A stretch of 64,000 nucleotides of DNA from Pyropia yezoensis (GCA_009829735.1 CM020618.1:42174878-42238877); one strand, 5' to 3'; positions 21,291 to 33,165 are shown, numbered from the stretch's first letter. Program-made: numbers and translations. Notes: a model not told the origin generated them from the sequence alone.

Positions 21291-21897
21291 AGGCAGTGCT
21301 GTGCGCCTCGCTTGCTCCAACGACGCCCCCATCCTCGGCGCGGCGCCGCCGCCGCGCCGCCTCGCCGCCGCGCCGACCTGCTCTCACTACAGCCATGCTC
21401 CGTCGACCAATGGCCGCGGCGAGCGCACGCCCTGTACCTATTGTCCGACGAGGACCGCGTTCGCGTCGGACGTTTTGCTGACGAGGCCGGCTGGCAGGGC
21501 CCCCCGTCGTTTTGGATGGGTCCCCCTCGTGGCGGGTCCAACGGCTGGCGAGGACCACCGCTGCACACCGGGAGGGATGGCTGTGGAAGGGGGGGGGGAG
21601 AAAGCCTCGAGGGCTCCCCAACTCGTGGGCGGTCGTCCGTTGCATCCGCAGGGGGGGGGGGGCGGTCCAATTCACTTTTAAGAGAGGTGCTGGGGACTGT
21701 ACAGAGCGCACAGGCTCGTCAATGTGGCCGGGCCCGCCATCAGCCCGCGCCACCCCACCCCACCCCGTCACCCTCACTCCCAGTCTGCGAAACTTCGCCA
21801 ATTCCCCCTCTGGTTGACTCCTTCCTTCTCCACTGCGCCCGTGTAAGTGGCGGCTACTCCCCCCCCCTCTGGTCGCTGCCGAACGCTGCCCCGTACC
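21291..21897. other. Intergenic, upstream of GTPase gene
   Basis: GC-rich with G9-G11 runs at about 21588-21664; no gene supported. The sharp change in base composition at about 21300 marks the rDNA boundary. Confidence 0.5.
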
Positions 21898-22698
21898 ATG
21901 GCCCTGTGCGCAAGCCATGTCATCGTGGTGGGGGACCCTGGCGTCGGCAAGAGCACCTTCCTCAACTCCCTCGTAGGCGTTGCCACCTTCCAATCAGGCC
22001 TATCCGTCAGCTGTGGTCTGACAAAGGAGCTCCAGTCGGTGGTCATTGACGGGACGCGCTTCTCTGATACGCCGGGATTGGACGATAACCGCCTCAAGGA
22101 GCAGGCGGCGGCCGCCATTGTGCAGGCCGTCCATCTGGGCGGGAACGTCAAGATTGTCTTCATCATGACGATGGAGGGGGGGCGGCTGCGCGGGTCCAAC
22201 CTGGCAACCATCAAGATTGTGCTGGACGCCTTGCAGCAAGCGGGCATAGTAGTGGAACAGAGCTTCAGCGTGGTGTTCAACAAGGTCACGGCGGGGGAGC
22301 TTGAGCTGTGGCAAGCGGAGATGTCCACGTCCGACGCGAAAGACGCCCTGGCTGATCAGATTGGCTTGGCCAACGCCAAGCCCGAGCACATCCGCTTCCT
22401 GCCCGAGGAGCCCGTCCTCAAGGACTCTGCGAATGGGGTACACCCCCAGCGTGAGGTGCTGGTCGGCTTCCTCAACCAGATGAGGGTCATGCCGGTGCCG
22501 CCGGGGACCAGCATTGACGTGGACGCGTCCAAAGTGGGGTCCGTGCAGAAGGAGATGGAGATGCAGCTGACGGCATACCGCAGCAGGTGGCGCCGGGCGG
22601 GCCGCTCAGCCTTGAACTTTGGCCGGGCCACGGCGATCATAGGCGGGACGGTGGGCGCGGGAGTGGGCCTTGGCGGCCTAGGAGCACTGCTTCTTTGA
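21898..22698 (+). CDS. GIMAP/AIG1-like GTPase with C-terminal hydrophobic tail
   Basis: 266 residues from ATG 21898 (context ACCATGG); the earlier in-frame codons lack an ATG. G1/P-loop GDPGVGKST at residues 12-20, a G2 Thr near 42, G3 DTPG at 57-60 within FSDTPGLDD, and G4-like FNKVT at 127-131 in place of NKxD. This order with SDTPG fits the septin/TRAFAC GIMAP-AIG1-Toc group, whose members assemble on membranes. The last about 22 residues are Gly/Leu/Ala-rich and uncharged (GGTVGAGVGLGGLGALLL) and could anchor the protein. Single exon, full length for a minimal G domain. Cellular role unknown; G4 differs from the canonical Asp, which may alter nucleotide specificity. Confidence 0.8.
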   Translation: MALCASHVIVVGDPGVGKSTFLNSLVGVATFQSGLSVSCGLTKELQSVVIDGTRFSDTPGLDDNRLKEQAAAAIVQAVHLGGNVKIVFIMTMEGGRLRGSNLATIKIVLDALQQAGIVVEQSFSVVFNKVTAGELELWQAEMSTSDAKDALADQIGLANAKPEHIRFLPEEPVLKDSANGVHPQREVLVGFLNQMRVMPVPPGTSIDVDASKVGSVQKEMEMQLTAYRSRWRRAGRSALNFGRATAIIGGTVGAGVGLGGLGALLL

Positions 22699-22955
22699 AG
22701 TGCCAGACGCCGGCGCTCCGCAGGTGCGGCCGTCGCCGCTCGGCAGGGGAAATAGAGGGGCGGGGTGAGTGGGGAGGGGTTCCTGCCGGCTGCGTCGCAC
22801 TGAAGAAGCCCCAGGGCAACTCAATGGCATATTGTCGTTTGTTTTAAGAGATAAGGGCACAGCCACCTACGTGTGTGGTTCGAGTGGTATAGAGTCTAAT
22901 GTAAGGAAGATGAAGCGGGAGCCACGGCCTTCGAACCGACCGGGCAATCGCACAG
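22699..22955. other. Short intergenic
   Basis: Contains AT-richer DNA at about 22820-22915. No gene seen. Confidence 0.4.
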
Positions 22956-23867
22956 AAGCTGCCCTTCCTGGCCGCCCAGGGGGATGCGCCGCCTCCTGGC
23001 CTGGGCGACCCGGCGGCGCGGGTGGCGGCGCTCGCCGCCGCCCGCGCCGACCGCGCCGCCGCGGCGACGGTGGGCGCCCACGACGCCGCGGTGCGGGCCT
23101 ACACCGCCGCCTTGGGGGGGTGGATGGCCGCCCTTGACGGCACTACCCGCCGGGGCCGGCCGGCGGGGGGGCGGCGCTCCCGACAGCCGCCCCCCGGGCC
23201 GGCTACGGCGGGGGCTCCCCGCGCGACAGCGCCGGCGGCGGCGGACGCGCCGGCGGTCGCGTCGACGCCGCCGCCGCCACCGCCGCCAGCGGGCGCCCAC
23301 GACGACGGCCGGTCTGGGTCCCTGTCGGTGGTAACCGCGTCGACGCCGCGGCGGTCACGGTCGCCGTCAGCGGCGGCGGCGGCAGCAGCGGCGGCGGCGG
23401 CGGCGGCAGCGGCCGCTGCCAGCCCCTCCACCGCCGGCGCCATGGCCGACGCCCTCGACACGGCGGTGGCGGGCCTCGGCTGCGAGGCCGAGGCGCGTGC
23501 CGCCCTGGTCGCCGCCGTCCGGCGGGTGCGGCGGCGGCGGCGGCCGGCCGACGTGCTGCTGCTGGCACGGGGTGTTGGGTGGGACGGGAGCAGGGGGGGG
23601 GCGGGGGGGGTTGGGGGGGGACCCCTTGTCGCCGCCGCCCGCTCCCGCTCGTGGACGGGCGGCGGCAGGGGGGGGGGGGCCGACGCGGCGGCCGCGGCGG
23701 CGTTCGCCGCGGCCGCCGCCGCCGCTGACGCGTGGGCGCGGTCGCACGTGGCGGGCGGGCGGCTGGGGGTGGGCGTCGCCCGCCGGGGGCTGCGGGCAGA
23801 CCACCTGCGGCTGGTCGAGCGGATGGTGGCTGCCGCCCGGGGGGAGCCGGCGGGCCAGGGGGCATGA
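22956..23867 (+). CDS. Ala-rich hypothetical protein or exon
   Basis: Open frame of about 304 codons ending TGA at 23865-23867. It begins after a possible acceptor CGCACAG and reads KLPFLAAQGDAPPPGLGDPA, then Ala/Arg-rich helix, a Pro-rich linker, a poly-Ala tract (about 23370-23420), and a helical piece LDTAVAGLGCEAEARAALVA. No ATG lies at its start, so a first exon or a retro-element ORF fragment is likely. The long minus-strand frame over the same region is Arg/Pro shadow. Low confidence. Confidence 0.3.
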   Translation, partial: KLPFLAAQGDAPPPGLGDPAARVAALAAARADRAAAATVGAHDAAVRAYTAALGGWMAALDGTTRRGRPAGGRRSRQPPPGPATAGAPRATAPAAADAPAVASTPPPPPPPAGAHDDGRSGSLSVVTASTPRRSRSPSAAAAAAAAAAAAAAAAASPSTAGAMADALDTAVAGLGCEAEARAALVAAVRRVRRRRRPADVLLLARGVGWDGSRGGAGGVGGGPLVAAARSRSWTGGGRGGGADAAAAAAFAAAAAAADAWARSHVAGGRLGVGVARRGLRADHLRLVERMVAAARGEPAGQGA

Positions 23868-25843
23868 CGCGGGCGGGGGGGGGGGGGGGGGGGGGGGTCG
23901 CGGAAGCGGGGTCGTGGCGGCGGGGTGAGTCGAGTCGTGTCAAAGCGCGCCGCACCAGCCGGTGCGGCCGTCCCATGTCATCTTGCCCTTGTCTGCGACG
24001 GTTTCCTTCCCCCCCCCGCCCCCCCGCCCCCCCGCTGCAACCCCGCGGCCCCCTTCCAGACGGCCCCACCCGCAGAACGTGCCATAGGGGGGCCCCCAGC
24101 GTCGCAGCAGACACGCCGCGGCCAGGGCCGCCCGCGCTGGCCACCTCTGCTGACGCGCGGCCGCCACGCGGATTCCCCCCCCCCCCCCCCCCCTCGCGTT
24201 TGCCACCTTTCAACGGTTTGCCATCATCGCCGCCACCCACCGCATTGCCGCGCCCCCGCTGCAACCGCTGCCGCTGCCGCCGCCACCGTTGACGCTGCTG
24301 CTGGCCGCGCTCAGCGTCCCCCCCCCCCCCATCCGCAACGCCGCGCCGAGGCCGCCCGTGTCTGCGGGTCCCCCCGGACGGCAGCCGCCGCCGCAGCCGT
24401 GGCGGCTGTGGCCCAGTGTTCACCGCCGCCGGCGCTGCCGCCGCCGGCGCTGCGGCCGGCGCTGGCCGGCGCTGGCTGGCGCGAGTGGCGGGAGGGGGGG
24501 AGGGTACATCACCCTCTCCCAGCGCGGCGGCGGCGGCGACGCCAACGGCGGCTGCCCATCGGCGGCGGCGGTGGTGGGCCGCACTGCGGCGGCGGCCCGG
24601 CCGCGGCGACCGTCGGCGGCGGGGCAAGGAAGGATACCCATCCCCCCCGGCGTGGCAGCCCAAGGGACACAGAGGGAGAGCAGTAAGTGGGGGGTGGGGG
24701 GGGAAGGGGGGGGAATGGGTGCGGCCCCAACCATTGGGGTGGGATAGCTGGGCAAAGAGAGCGAAGAAAAAGAAGAGGACGGGAGCGGAGGGCACCGGGG
24801 CTGTGGTCATGGCGGTGCACCGCCGGTGGCCTCGCGTCCCGCCGCCGTTGAGCCCACAGGCCCCGCCGCGGCGGCGCCTGCTGTCCAGCGGGCGCACGTG
24901 GGCCATTAGCAGCGGGGGACGATGCGCCTGGCGCGGGACTGGGCGTGCGTGCGCGCGCGTGGCGCGCGGCCGTCGCCAGTGGCGGCGGGCGGGGGCGCCA
25001 GCGCGGCCGCCCGCCGTGCCGTCGTCAACCACCCCGCCGGAAGGACGCTGCGCCGGCTGCTGCCGCCGTCGGCGCCGGCCGTCCATGTCCCGGCTGGCGC
25101 GTTGCCCCCCTTCCCCCCCCCTCCTCTCCCTCCGTCCCCCACACCCACCCTTGGCACACCGGCGGCGGTGGCTTTCGCTCCCTAAATCCCCAGTCGCAGC
25201 CGTCCCGTCAGTCGACGGCCACGCGCGCCCCCCCCCCCCCCCCGCCCGACGGGTCGGCCGCACCGTGCGACTGGGCGGCGGCGGCGGCCGGCGACGGCAC
25301 GTGTCGCCTGCGTAAGGGGGGCAGTAGGGCGGCCGAGCGCGGCGGCGGCGGCGGCGGCGGCGGCGGGGGCGGCGGCGGCAGCGGTAGTGGCGGCGGTCAG
25401 GACTGCGCGACGCTTCTTGCCCTGCCGCCCGCCCGTGTGGCGCTGCCGCCACCGCCGCACGCAGCAGCGGCCGCGGTGGGCCGGTGCACGGGCGGCGGTC
25501 GGTGGTCGGCGGTCGGCGGTCGGTTGGTGGGCTGCTGCGGCCGGGGTGAGCGCTCCCCCCGCCACCTGTCAAAGAGAGCTCTGTTGGCGTACAAGAAAGG
25601 CAATCGCCGTTGGCATGTCTGTCATAAACAGCACATTCCTCCATGAAGTCCGGTGCAACGTTAAAACATCAGAGCTACTACCTATCTACATAGAGCCACC
25701 ACTGTCACCAACTGGCGGCACCAAAGAGATAATGGCGGAGCATGGTACCACTACCCCCTACATACATACTGATGAAAATGATCATTATCATCCTGGGATG
25801 CGCTTGTTTTTGACGTCCGCGCAAAAAAGGAGAACTGACCGAA
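23868..25843. other. GC-rich low-complexity region
   Basis: G23 at 23875-23897, C runs at 24178-24192 and 25231-25243, and GGC/GCC triplet tracts (25339-25385). Frames here are Arg/Pro/Ala/Gly shadows on both strands. It may contain decayed retro-element sequence, but I cannot show it. Confidence 0.5.
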
Positions 25844-25914
25844 TGCGCCTTCCGAGAGTCGAACTCGGGTCTCGTGCGTGGCAAGCACGTATTTTACCAC
25901 GAGACCATAGGTGC
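25844..25914 (-). tRNA. tRNA-Gly (anticodon GCC)
   Basis: The minus strand folds as a cloverleaf: acceptor 5' strand GCACCTA, D arm GGTCTCGTGGTAAAATAC, anticodon stem CGTGC/GCACG around loop TTGCCAC, and T arm CCGAG-TTCGACT-CTCGG. A and B boxes are good. Acceptor pairs 3-70 (A-C) and 7-66 (A-A) are mismatched, so it may be a pseudogene. CCA is not encoded, as in eukaryotes. Confidence 0.8.
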
Positions 25915-26138
25915 TTGCAGAGTCGATTTGTTTACCACGGCCCGGCGCTATTTCTTAGTGTTTATATACTGTAGCAATATTCTCGTTTTGCTGCTCGTGC
26001 ACGCGCTTCAATCGGCTGCGAGGAATGACAATTTAAACTGATGGCCTACTCGCCGTCTCTCCAGCACACGCATTCATTGCCAACGTTGTTTCACTCCGCA
26101 AGGACGGCAGAGGAAGACTACCGGCTTGACGCTGTTTG
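25915..26138 (-). repeat. tRNA-Gly 5'-flank repeat, copy 1
   Basis: About 220 bp directly 5' of the tRNA on its own strand, repeated at 30951-31172. Best-kept stretch: GCTCGTGCACGCGCTTCAAT at 25996-26015 and CACTCCGCAAGGACGGCAGA at 26093-26112. It ends at the edge of the broken non-LTR element. Confidence 0.8.
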
Positions 26139-29100
26139 ACTCGGCGGCGGCGCAACGCGCCGCCGCCGCAACGCGCCGCCGCCGAGTCTCTTATCGGGCG
26201 CGACCCGGGCGCCTGGCGGGCGGCCCGCGACTCGTTTCTGGCGCGTAAGGCGCCGGACGAGACGGGGTGGGACTCCCTTCTCGTTTCAGGCGCTCGGACG
26301 TCCCACGTGCCGGCGGCACTTGGCCCGGCGTGGCGACACCAGATGGGGGACGTTTTGGCCACCGCCGGCCGCACGCCGGCACGCCTCTCGGCTTGGCTGT
26401 GGGTGCTTACCCTCCCCTCGCTCCTGCTTAATGTCCCAGCGCCCGCCCTGCGTGACGGCGACGGGCCGCCCCGCCGGTTACCAAATGCTTGCGCCGCTGC
26501 ACTTTTGGTCGGAGACTTTGACGGGGTCCTGGACGAGCACAACCGGGGCATTGTGCGGCCTCAGCGGTCCGCCGCTCCCCCCCTTTCCCTCGAAAGGCAG
26601 GTCAAGACGCCGCGGTGATGGCGGCCGGCCACCGGCGGGTTGTGGGGCTCGTCCGCGTTTGCCGGCTGGGCGCAGCGGCGCGCGCACTCGCCGCCGCGCG
26701 AGCCGCACATCAGACTCTCGATTGGCCTAAGGCGCTGGCCCTCTCCCCGTCGCTGGCGTCAGCCCACGCCACCCCTGCCTCCATTGTAGCTGAGTGGGGC
26801 CCCGAGCTGGCGGCTGCGACCGCACACGGCGAACAGGCGGCGGCCCCGACGGCCATCGTGCGGGCCGCTGTCGTCACCGACATCCGACGCGCGCCAAGGG
26901 GTTCTTCGCCGGGGCCGTCGGGGCTGCGCGCCGAGCACCTCTGGGCCCTCGGCGACGAGGGCCGGGCCGCACTGACGGAGGTGGTCCTGCTCCTGACGGG
27001 GCGAGCAGCGATGAACCAAGTGCCGGATATCGCAGCGCACGCCCTGGCGAGGGCCGACCTCTTCCTGTTCGTGAAGCTCGGAGGACTCGCCGCCGATGGC
27101 CTCCCCCGGCTCCAACAGATCGGCATACATGAGGCTCTGCGAAAGCTGGTGGCGTCGGCGCTGGCGGCGACGGTGCGGGCGTCGGCCGCTGCGCTGCTGG
27201 CGCCCTGGCGACTGGTCGTGGGAACGCCCAATGCATGCGAGCGGATCCTGCTCCAGCTGGAGGCCCACCTTGCCGCCCACCCCACTCACGCAGCCCTCCA
27301 GCTCGAATTTCGCAACGCGTTCCACCTCGTTTCTCGGGCGGAGGCACGCGCGGTGATCGACCGTCCGCTGCCTCTCCTGTCCCTTTACATGGCGTGGGTC
27401 TACGGGGGCGAGCCGCCCCACGTCTACGGGTGGGCGGCGCACCCCCCCGACGGCACCCCCCCCCCCCCGTGCCAGTGCGGCAGCGCATCGATGCCGGACG
27501 AGGCGCCCAGCAGGGGGACTCGCTTGGACTCCTGTTGCACGCGGTGGCGCTCTCCCTCTCGCTGCAGCGGTTGAGCACCGCGTTCCCCGACCGATTCCTG
27601 CGGGCGTACCACGATAACGTGGTTTTTGCCGGCCCGGTAGAGTGCCTAGGGACGTTCATGGCAAAGGCGGCGGAGTAGGGGGCGGGGGTCGACGCCGAGC
27701 TGGCCCCAGCTAAATGTGTGGCGTGGTCCCCGACCCCCCCGCCGGCGCCCGTTGGCCTGGCGGCCGAGTGGCGCGTGGACGGCCTGATGCAGTTCTCTGT
27801 CCCATTCGGCACGCCCGACTTTGTGTCTGCGGCGGTCGAGCGCCTGGTGGACGACACCCACCCGCTGAACGCTGCCATAGCGGCGCTGCCGTCGGGGGCG
27901 CTACAGTCGCAGCTGCTCCTCCAGCGCTTCTGCGCCGGCCCACGCGCGAACTATTGGCTGCGCGCCCTGCCACTCGTGGCGGGGGCGCGGCTCGCGGCGG
28001 CCCTCGACAGGGACTCGGTGGCGGCGGCGGTGGGGTTGCTGACCGACAACCGAGACTCGCCAGAAACGCGAGCCGCCCTCGTCGAACGCCTCCCGCTGCC
28101 AGTGGGGATGGGGGGTCTGGGCATTGGCGGCCGAGCGCGCAATGTGGCGGCCGCCGCGCTGGCGTCGCGGCTTAACCCTTTGCGGGCCGGCCGGGCCACG
28201 TCTCCCGCCCTGAAAGCGCTGGCGGTTGGGGTATGTGGTGGGTTACCCGCATTTATACTGGGGGTAGCCGTGCCGGCTTGGGTTAGAGCGGCGATGGGGC
28301 TTGCCGCGAGCCTCCTCCCACGCATGGGTATCGTGCAATAAGTGCTCTTTGATGAGGAGGGGCGGGCTTTCTCCCAACCCCCCCCCTCATTCCCGCTGAC
28401 CCCCCTCCTGCGGCCTCCTGCTCCGCGCCAGACGCCCCTGCGGCGGCTGGCGGCGCCTTCCGACGGTCGCCGGGGGAGAGGGGTAAGCAAAATGGGGCGC
28501 CAAGGTGGGCGGTTTGACTTCTCCGCCGGCGGACACCTGTTCGATGGGGCGTCCGCACCCTCGGGCCCGTCGGGCTGCGCTCCAGCCACAGTGCCGATAC
28601 TAGCCGGCACGGGCGTGGGACCCTCTGTCCCTCCCCCCCCATCCACCCCTGTCCGCTGGCAAGAGGCGCCCCCCGAGCGCTCTTTTGCGGCTGTTGTGGC
28701 ACGAAAGTCCGTCCCTCCGTGCGCCACGGGCGTCCGGCCATCCGTCGGCGCCGCAGACCGGCGGCGGCGCTTGCAGGCCCGCAGCCAGTGGCGCCAGGGA
28801 GGCTCCCGCGCCTGCCACCGCGCACGTTGCGGGACCTGCGAGACGACCTTAGAAACGCTCTCGGGGTCCACCTGGCGCACGTTACAGCACCCCGGGTGTC
28901 CCGCCTCTGGGGAGGAGTGGACGGATCGATTTTTGTTAGCGCATGGGCGGCCACGGTGGCGGCTGCGGCTACCACTGCGGAGGCCCGATTGGTGGCGGAG
29001 AAGGTGAGCGGCTGGGGGGCGACCCCAAAACTGGCAAGAGGCCCACACGGCCCCTCGCCCCTCTCTTCCCTCGCGGTCCCGCACCCTCCACTCCCGTGCG

Positions 29101-30775
29101 CCCTGCTCTCCCGCGTAATGCTGGAGCAAGAGACGCCGCTGTCGCAGCGAGACATGTCCCTCCCGGCGCAAGCGGTGGCGCGCGCGCAGGTGTTCGAGGG
29201 CGTTTCCCTTCACGGCCGCGCGCGGCGGGCGGCGTGTCAGGGACACGGGGCCAGCATCTGGCTGTCAGCCCTGCCCACCTCAGGCGCGAGGGGCACCTGT
29301 AAGGAATTCCCTCCTAATCCCATACCTTATACCTAAGGGATGATATCTGGGACCTCTCCTCACAGATCCTGCTGAACCAACTCCTGGCAACATGAATCAA
29401 TTCTTTGTATTGTGGGGCATGACGCGGTGTGCCTTCCAGACTAAAGATGAGTCAGCCGCTGTCTCACGGTGTCTGCTGGCCGCGCGACAGCAGCCATCGA
29501 CAACTCATCATGGCCTGTCGAAAGGCGCCACCGTCAGCACCCATCACGAGCGACATCTGCCACAGCTGGCGAGTCCGTTAGAATGTCCTCGCTGCAGCAT
29601 GGCAGCGATGTGACTGGCAAGCCGGCTGGCAGATTCGGTCGACTCGATCGAACCGTGCTTTCACGCCTCTCGGACCTTCGGACCGACTGGCGTCTGGGGC
29701 CGGCTGGGACGGCGCACTAGGCGCCGCACGCCGGACCCCTTCGTTTGTGGCAAGCTGGGGCTGCACTTCTGTAGTGCGCACGCCCGCCCATGCTTTGTTC
29801 TGAGAGCCATGGTTTGTTTTTGGGCCGTTTTGAGCCTAGCGGCGGCGCAACGGGGAAACGCATGCTTTGGGGCGCCTAGGGTGCCCACACGCGAGTATAT
29901 AGTGCGTGTGTGTCGGCGCCACCGAGGGAGATTGGACGGGCAACCACAGAAACAGACCAAAGGCGACCTTAACCCTTTGAACCCCCCTCGATCACCACCG
30001 ACGTCGCGCCTTTTCTTCCCCAGACCCACCACCGTCACCATCTTCATCCTCTTCCCCGCACCCGTCGCCCTTTTGGCTGGCACGGGTCGCTGACACCATC
30101 AAGAGTACGTTGAGGGCTGCCCAAGTGTAGGTGGTTCCTCACAGCACCGCAATGCCGGGTTCTTCCATGCGGGTTGCCACTCGCGTGTGGCTGGGAATTG
30201 CCCCGCAACCGGATCCCCCCCCGCCCGTATGCCGATGCGGCGCTGACGCCCCCGCCGACGGCCGGCACCTTTTGGCTTTTTCCCTCAGGTCGCACAGCCG
30301 TCGGTTGCAGCTTCACAACCGCATCCTGAACCTGGTGCGGAAGGCGCCGGTGCGGACGCCGATCTGGACGGGTATCAAGCTGGAGCTGGAGCTTGACGCT
30401 GCCGCCCGGGACTCCCGCCGCCCCGACCTTCGGGCGGAGCGGGTGGGGTCGGGCGAGGTTGTGTGGGGGGACGTCTCCGTGGCGTGCCCACTTGCTGTGC
30501 GCGAGGGCGCGCGCGGGACGCGCGCCCCCCTGCACCCGGTGGCTGTGGTGGGACGGGAGGAGATCAAGGAGGACAGATACGCCCCTCTCCTCGCCGCTTC
30601 CACCCCGGCGGCTACCTTCACCCCACTCGTGTGGGAGACCTTTGGCCGCGTGGGACCCGCCACGGCGGACTTCTTACGGGCGGCCTTTGCCGGGCCGGCG
30701 CTCGCGTCTGCGCGCACCAGCCTGCTACGAGATGTGTCCATCGCGATGTGGCTGTTGGTGGCCAAGGGGGTTTAG
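26139..30775 (+). pseudogene. Non-LTR retrotransposon (RT plus RLE-type C-terminus), broken
   Basis: The pieces appear in LINE order in several frames. 26139-26618: N-terminal part. 26615-27470: RT fingers/palm, with RGSSPGPSGLRAEHL and NACERI...LQLEFRNAFHLVSR, a decayed D-x-x-NAFN box A. After a frameshift in the C9 run near 27465, 27470-27675: GAQQGDSLGLLLHAVAL and AYHDNVVFAG, where the catalytic YxDD is YHDN, so it is dead. Then a TAG at 27676 and thumb region 27718-28341 with LPLPVGMGGLGI. 28990-29297: connector ending GASIWLSALPTS. 30152-30775: CRCG...H...H zinc-like segment, then RRPDL...VVWGDVSVACP (PD-x-D of a restriction-like endonuclease) and FTPLVWETFGRVGPATADFL. The layout is that of RLE-bearing LINEs. 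28342-28990 does not fit and may be another insertion. Confidence 0.7.
29298..30145 (+). mobile_element. Repeat inserted in the non-LTR element
   Basis: It breaks the connector between ALPTSGARG and the zinc-like region. From TGTAAGGA (29299) it matches the DNA downstream of the pogo-like transposase at 59550: GACTGGGACCTCTCC-type motif (29349-29360) and a stretch at 29674-29762 (TCGGACCTTC...AAGCTGGGGCT) about 75-80% alike to 60045-60142. The right limit, near the resumption of LINE coding at about 30150, is estimated. No target duplication recognised. Confidence 0.6.
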
Positions 30776-30904
30776 GAGGGATATGATAATTGTTTTGAAG
30801 TGGAGGGTGCGCCCGGCGATGGGGAGGCGGGCGCGGGAGAAGTGGAGGTGGGTCTGGCCCGTGTGGGTGAGTGAGGTCGTCCTATGAGTTAGTCAGGCGA
30901 GGCC

Positions 30905-31173
30905 GGCTCGCGTAGTAAACACGTATTCTACCACTAGACCAAAGGTGCTTAAAAAGTCGAATTATTTACCATGCACAAGAAAACCTTCATTAGGTAGATA
31001 CACTGTATTAATGTTTTCGTTTTTGTGCTCGTGCACGCGCTTCAATCGGCTGCGAGGAATGACCAATCAGACTGACGGCCAGCTCGCCCTCTCTCCAGCA
31101 TACGCATTCATTGCCAACGTTTTTTCACTCCGCAAGGACGGCAGAGGAAGACTACCCGCTTGACGCTGCTTGA
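30905..31173 (-). repeat. tRNA-Gly flank repeat, copy 2, with truncated tRNA
   Basis: 30911-30950 on the minus strand is the 5' half of tRNA-Gly (GCACCTTTGGTCTAGTGGTAG...), cut off after the anticodon stem, where the anticodon is also changed. 30951-31173 matches the copy 1 flank at about 80%. Confidence 0.75.
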
Positions 31174-33165
31174 AAGGTAAGAGACACAGGAGCTGCCGCG
31201 GACAGGTCGACTTCCGTCAAAACTGTCTATTCTTCCGAAGGCAAGGGTACCCTTGCCATCGTTCTGACACGACTCCGCCAGGTTCCTACGTTCTTTTTGG
31301 GCCTGCAAAGTAAATATGGTTCAGGCGTAAGCTGGTCAGCTGTGCCGGACGCGCACATAAGTCCATTTCGGTCGCCCTCGCTCTCAAGCCGAAGTGGATG
31401 AGAGGCATGATGCGCCGCCCGTTGAACCACCTTGATGGTGAGGGGGCGTCGGAAAATATGAAGTGAATGGCCTCAGCGGCCACACAATTTAAAACGTTGC
31501 CCCGCGGCCACCACCGTCACCGCCACCGCGCGTGCATCAAGCAATAAGCAGACGGGGTGAGAGGGCCGGGAAAGTGAGCCTTGTTAAAGTTTTAGTATTG
31601 AGCTCCCCCGGCCAGCCAGCGTAGCACTGCTTATCCCCAGTCAAGATGCAAGCCCGATTCTGGCCATATCTTTTGCTTTTTGATGCAAGATCTTGCCCTG
31701 CTCGACCAGAACAATGCCCTGGTCGCGCAGCGGCTTGCTTGGCTGCTCGATGACAGTATTATCCCCACGACATATCAATGCAAAGAAAACCTTCCCGCCA
31801 GACAAAGGACCCATTGAGAGATAGAAATCGTGAGGCCCTCGGCACAGGGGCACTTTCTATCGGTTGTTGAACCCAGCACTGGCAACAGCGGAAGAAGGGA
31901 GATATTTTTGTTGACCGTTGCATGACCGCCTGTGAGCTTGTTCTTGATTCTGCCGTGCGAGGGCTTGCGCGGTTCTCAAACTCAATTGAATAAACATTGA
32001 CCCCAAGCGTAGCAATGGTCGGTCGCTTCTTTGCGCTTCACGAGAGTCCTTTCCTACTCCGTGCGCTTCCGGCCATACCATGGGAGGTTGCGACCTACGA
32101 TCGCCCAACGCTTCATAGGCAGAAAACAAGAAACGGGTGAAAAAGCGGCGTCTATGATGCCGTGAGGGGGGTCGATGCAGGTTTTATGCTGGTATTTGCT
32201 CGATAATTTAAGAAAAAGAAAAGATGTTTGACAGGCGATGAGCAGTGCTGCGCTGGCTCGCTGTCATGGTGGTCGCCAATCAGTGGGTCAGACGAGCCTG
32301 GCCTCGAGGAGCCGGGGTGAGTGTTGAATTGTAAATCTTCGGCTCCCCGAGCCAGTTACACGGGTTTTGTGGCGCAGTTGTTTTCTCGCCTCTCAACAAG
32401 CCTGTAGCAGCCACTAATGTTTAGCACTGCCAGTATTGGCGGGGGATGCGGAACGGGTTTGAACGGCAACGCCGTCGGCCTCGCGCCACGTTTCTCGACT
32501 GCGCGGCAGCAGGGCACGGAAGACATGCAAATGGCCGCTCGACTACAGAAGGCATCCGAGAAATTGGTGATCCAGCTCTGCACAGCACGTCTGCAGCGCC
32601 TGTGACGCCAGCGATGCGTCTCGCATATCTGGTGCGTCAGACATAGAAGTACAGCGCTGGTAGAGCTGCTGGCAATGGCCGATCGTTGTGTGGAACAGGC
32701 TAGGCGGCGGAGGTTGCTCTCCCAGTGTGGAATAAGTGCTGACCAATAAAGTGGACATGGGAGCGACCGGCTGCAAGAGCGAAAAGAATCAGCTATTTAA
32801 GTTGAGCCAAAGAAGACAGTATTTTATCGCCCGGACGCTCGATAGGGAGCAAGCCAGCCCGACGGAGGCGGCGTGCCCCCTCGTCAAAAATGAGGGCGAA
32901 GCAACATGGCGGTCGAGCTACCTAGCGGAGGCCGAACGGCCGATCGCTACCAGCATGGCAAACAATACGAGAGACCTCCAATGCAAGGACAGATGAACAA
33001 TACAGGAGAAGAGTAGTCCCCCAAAGGGCGAGCCACAAGAGATCCCAAACCATTAAGGTTGGGACCACTAGTCAGGGGGCCTGCAAGCCATTAAATACCG
33101 GAACTCAGCATGAACGGCGGCTATTCTGCACCCAGGCCACAGTCGAGAAGTCAACAAAATTCAGA
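31174..33165. other. AT-richer intergenic region
   Basis: Base composition drops to near 50% GC. Open frames are short and on both strands. No rRNA, tRNA or known protein found. Confidence 0.5.

Noticed and set aside
23203-25644. 813-residue minus-strand ORF
   Set aside because: Arg/Pro/Ala-rich throughout, follows GC-rich composition and homopolymers, with no domain.
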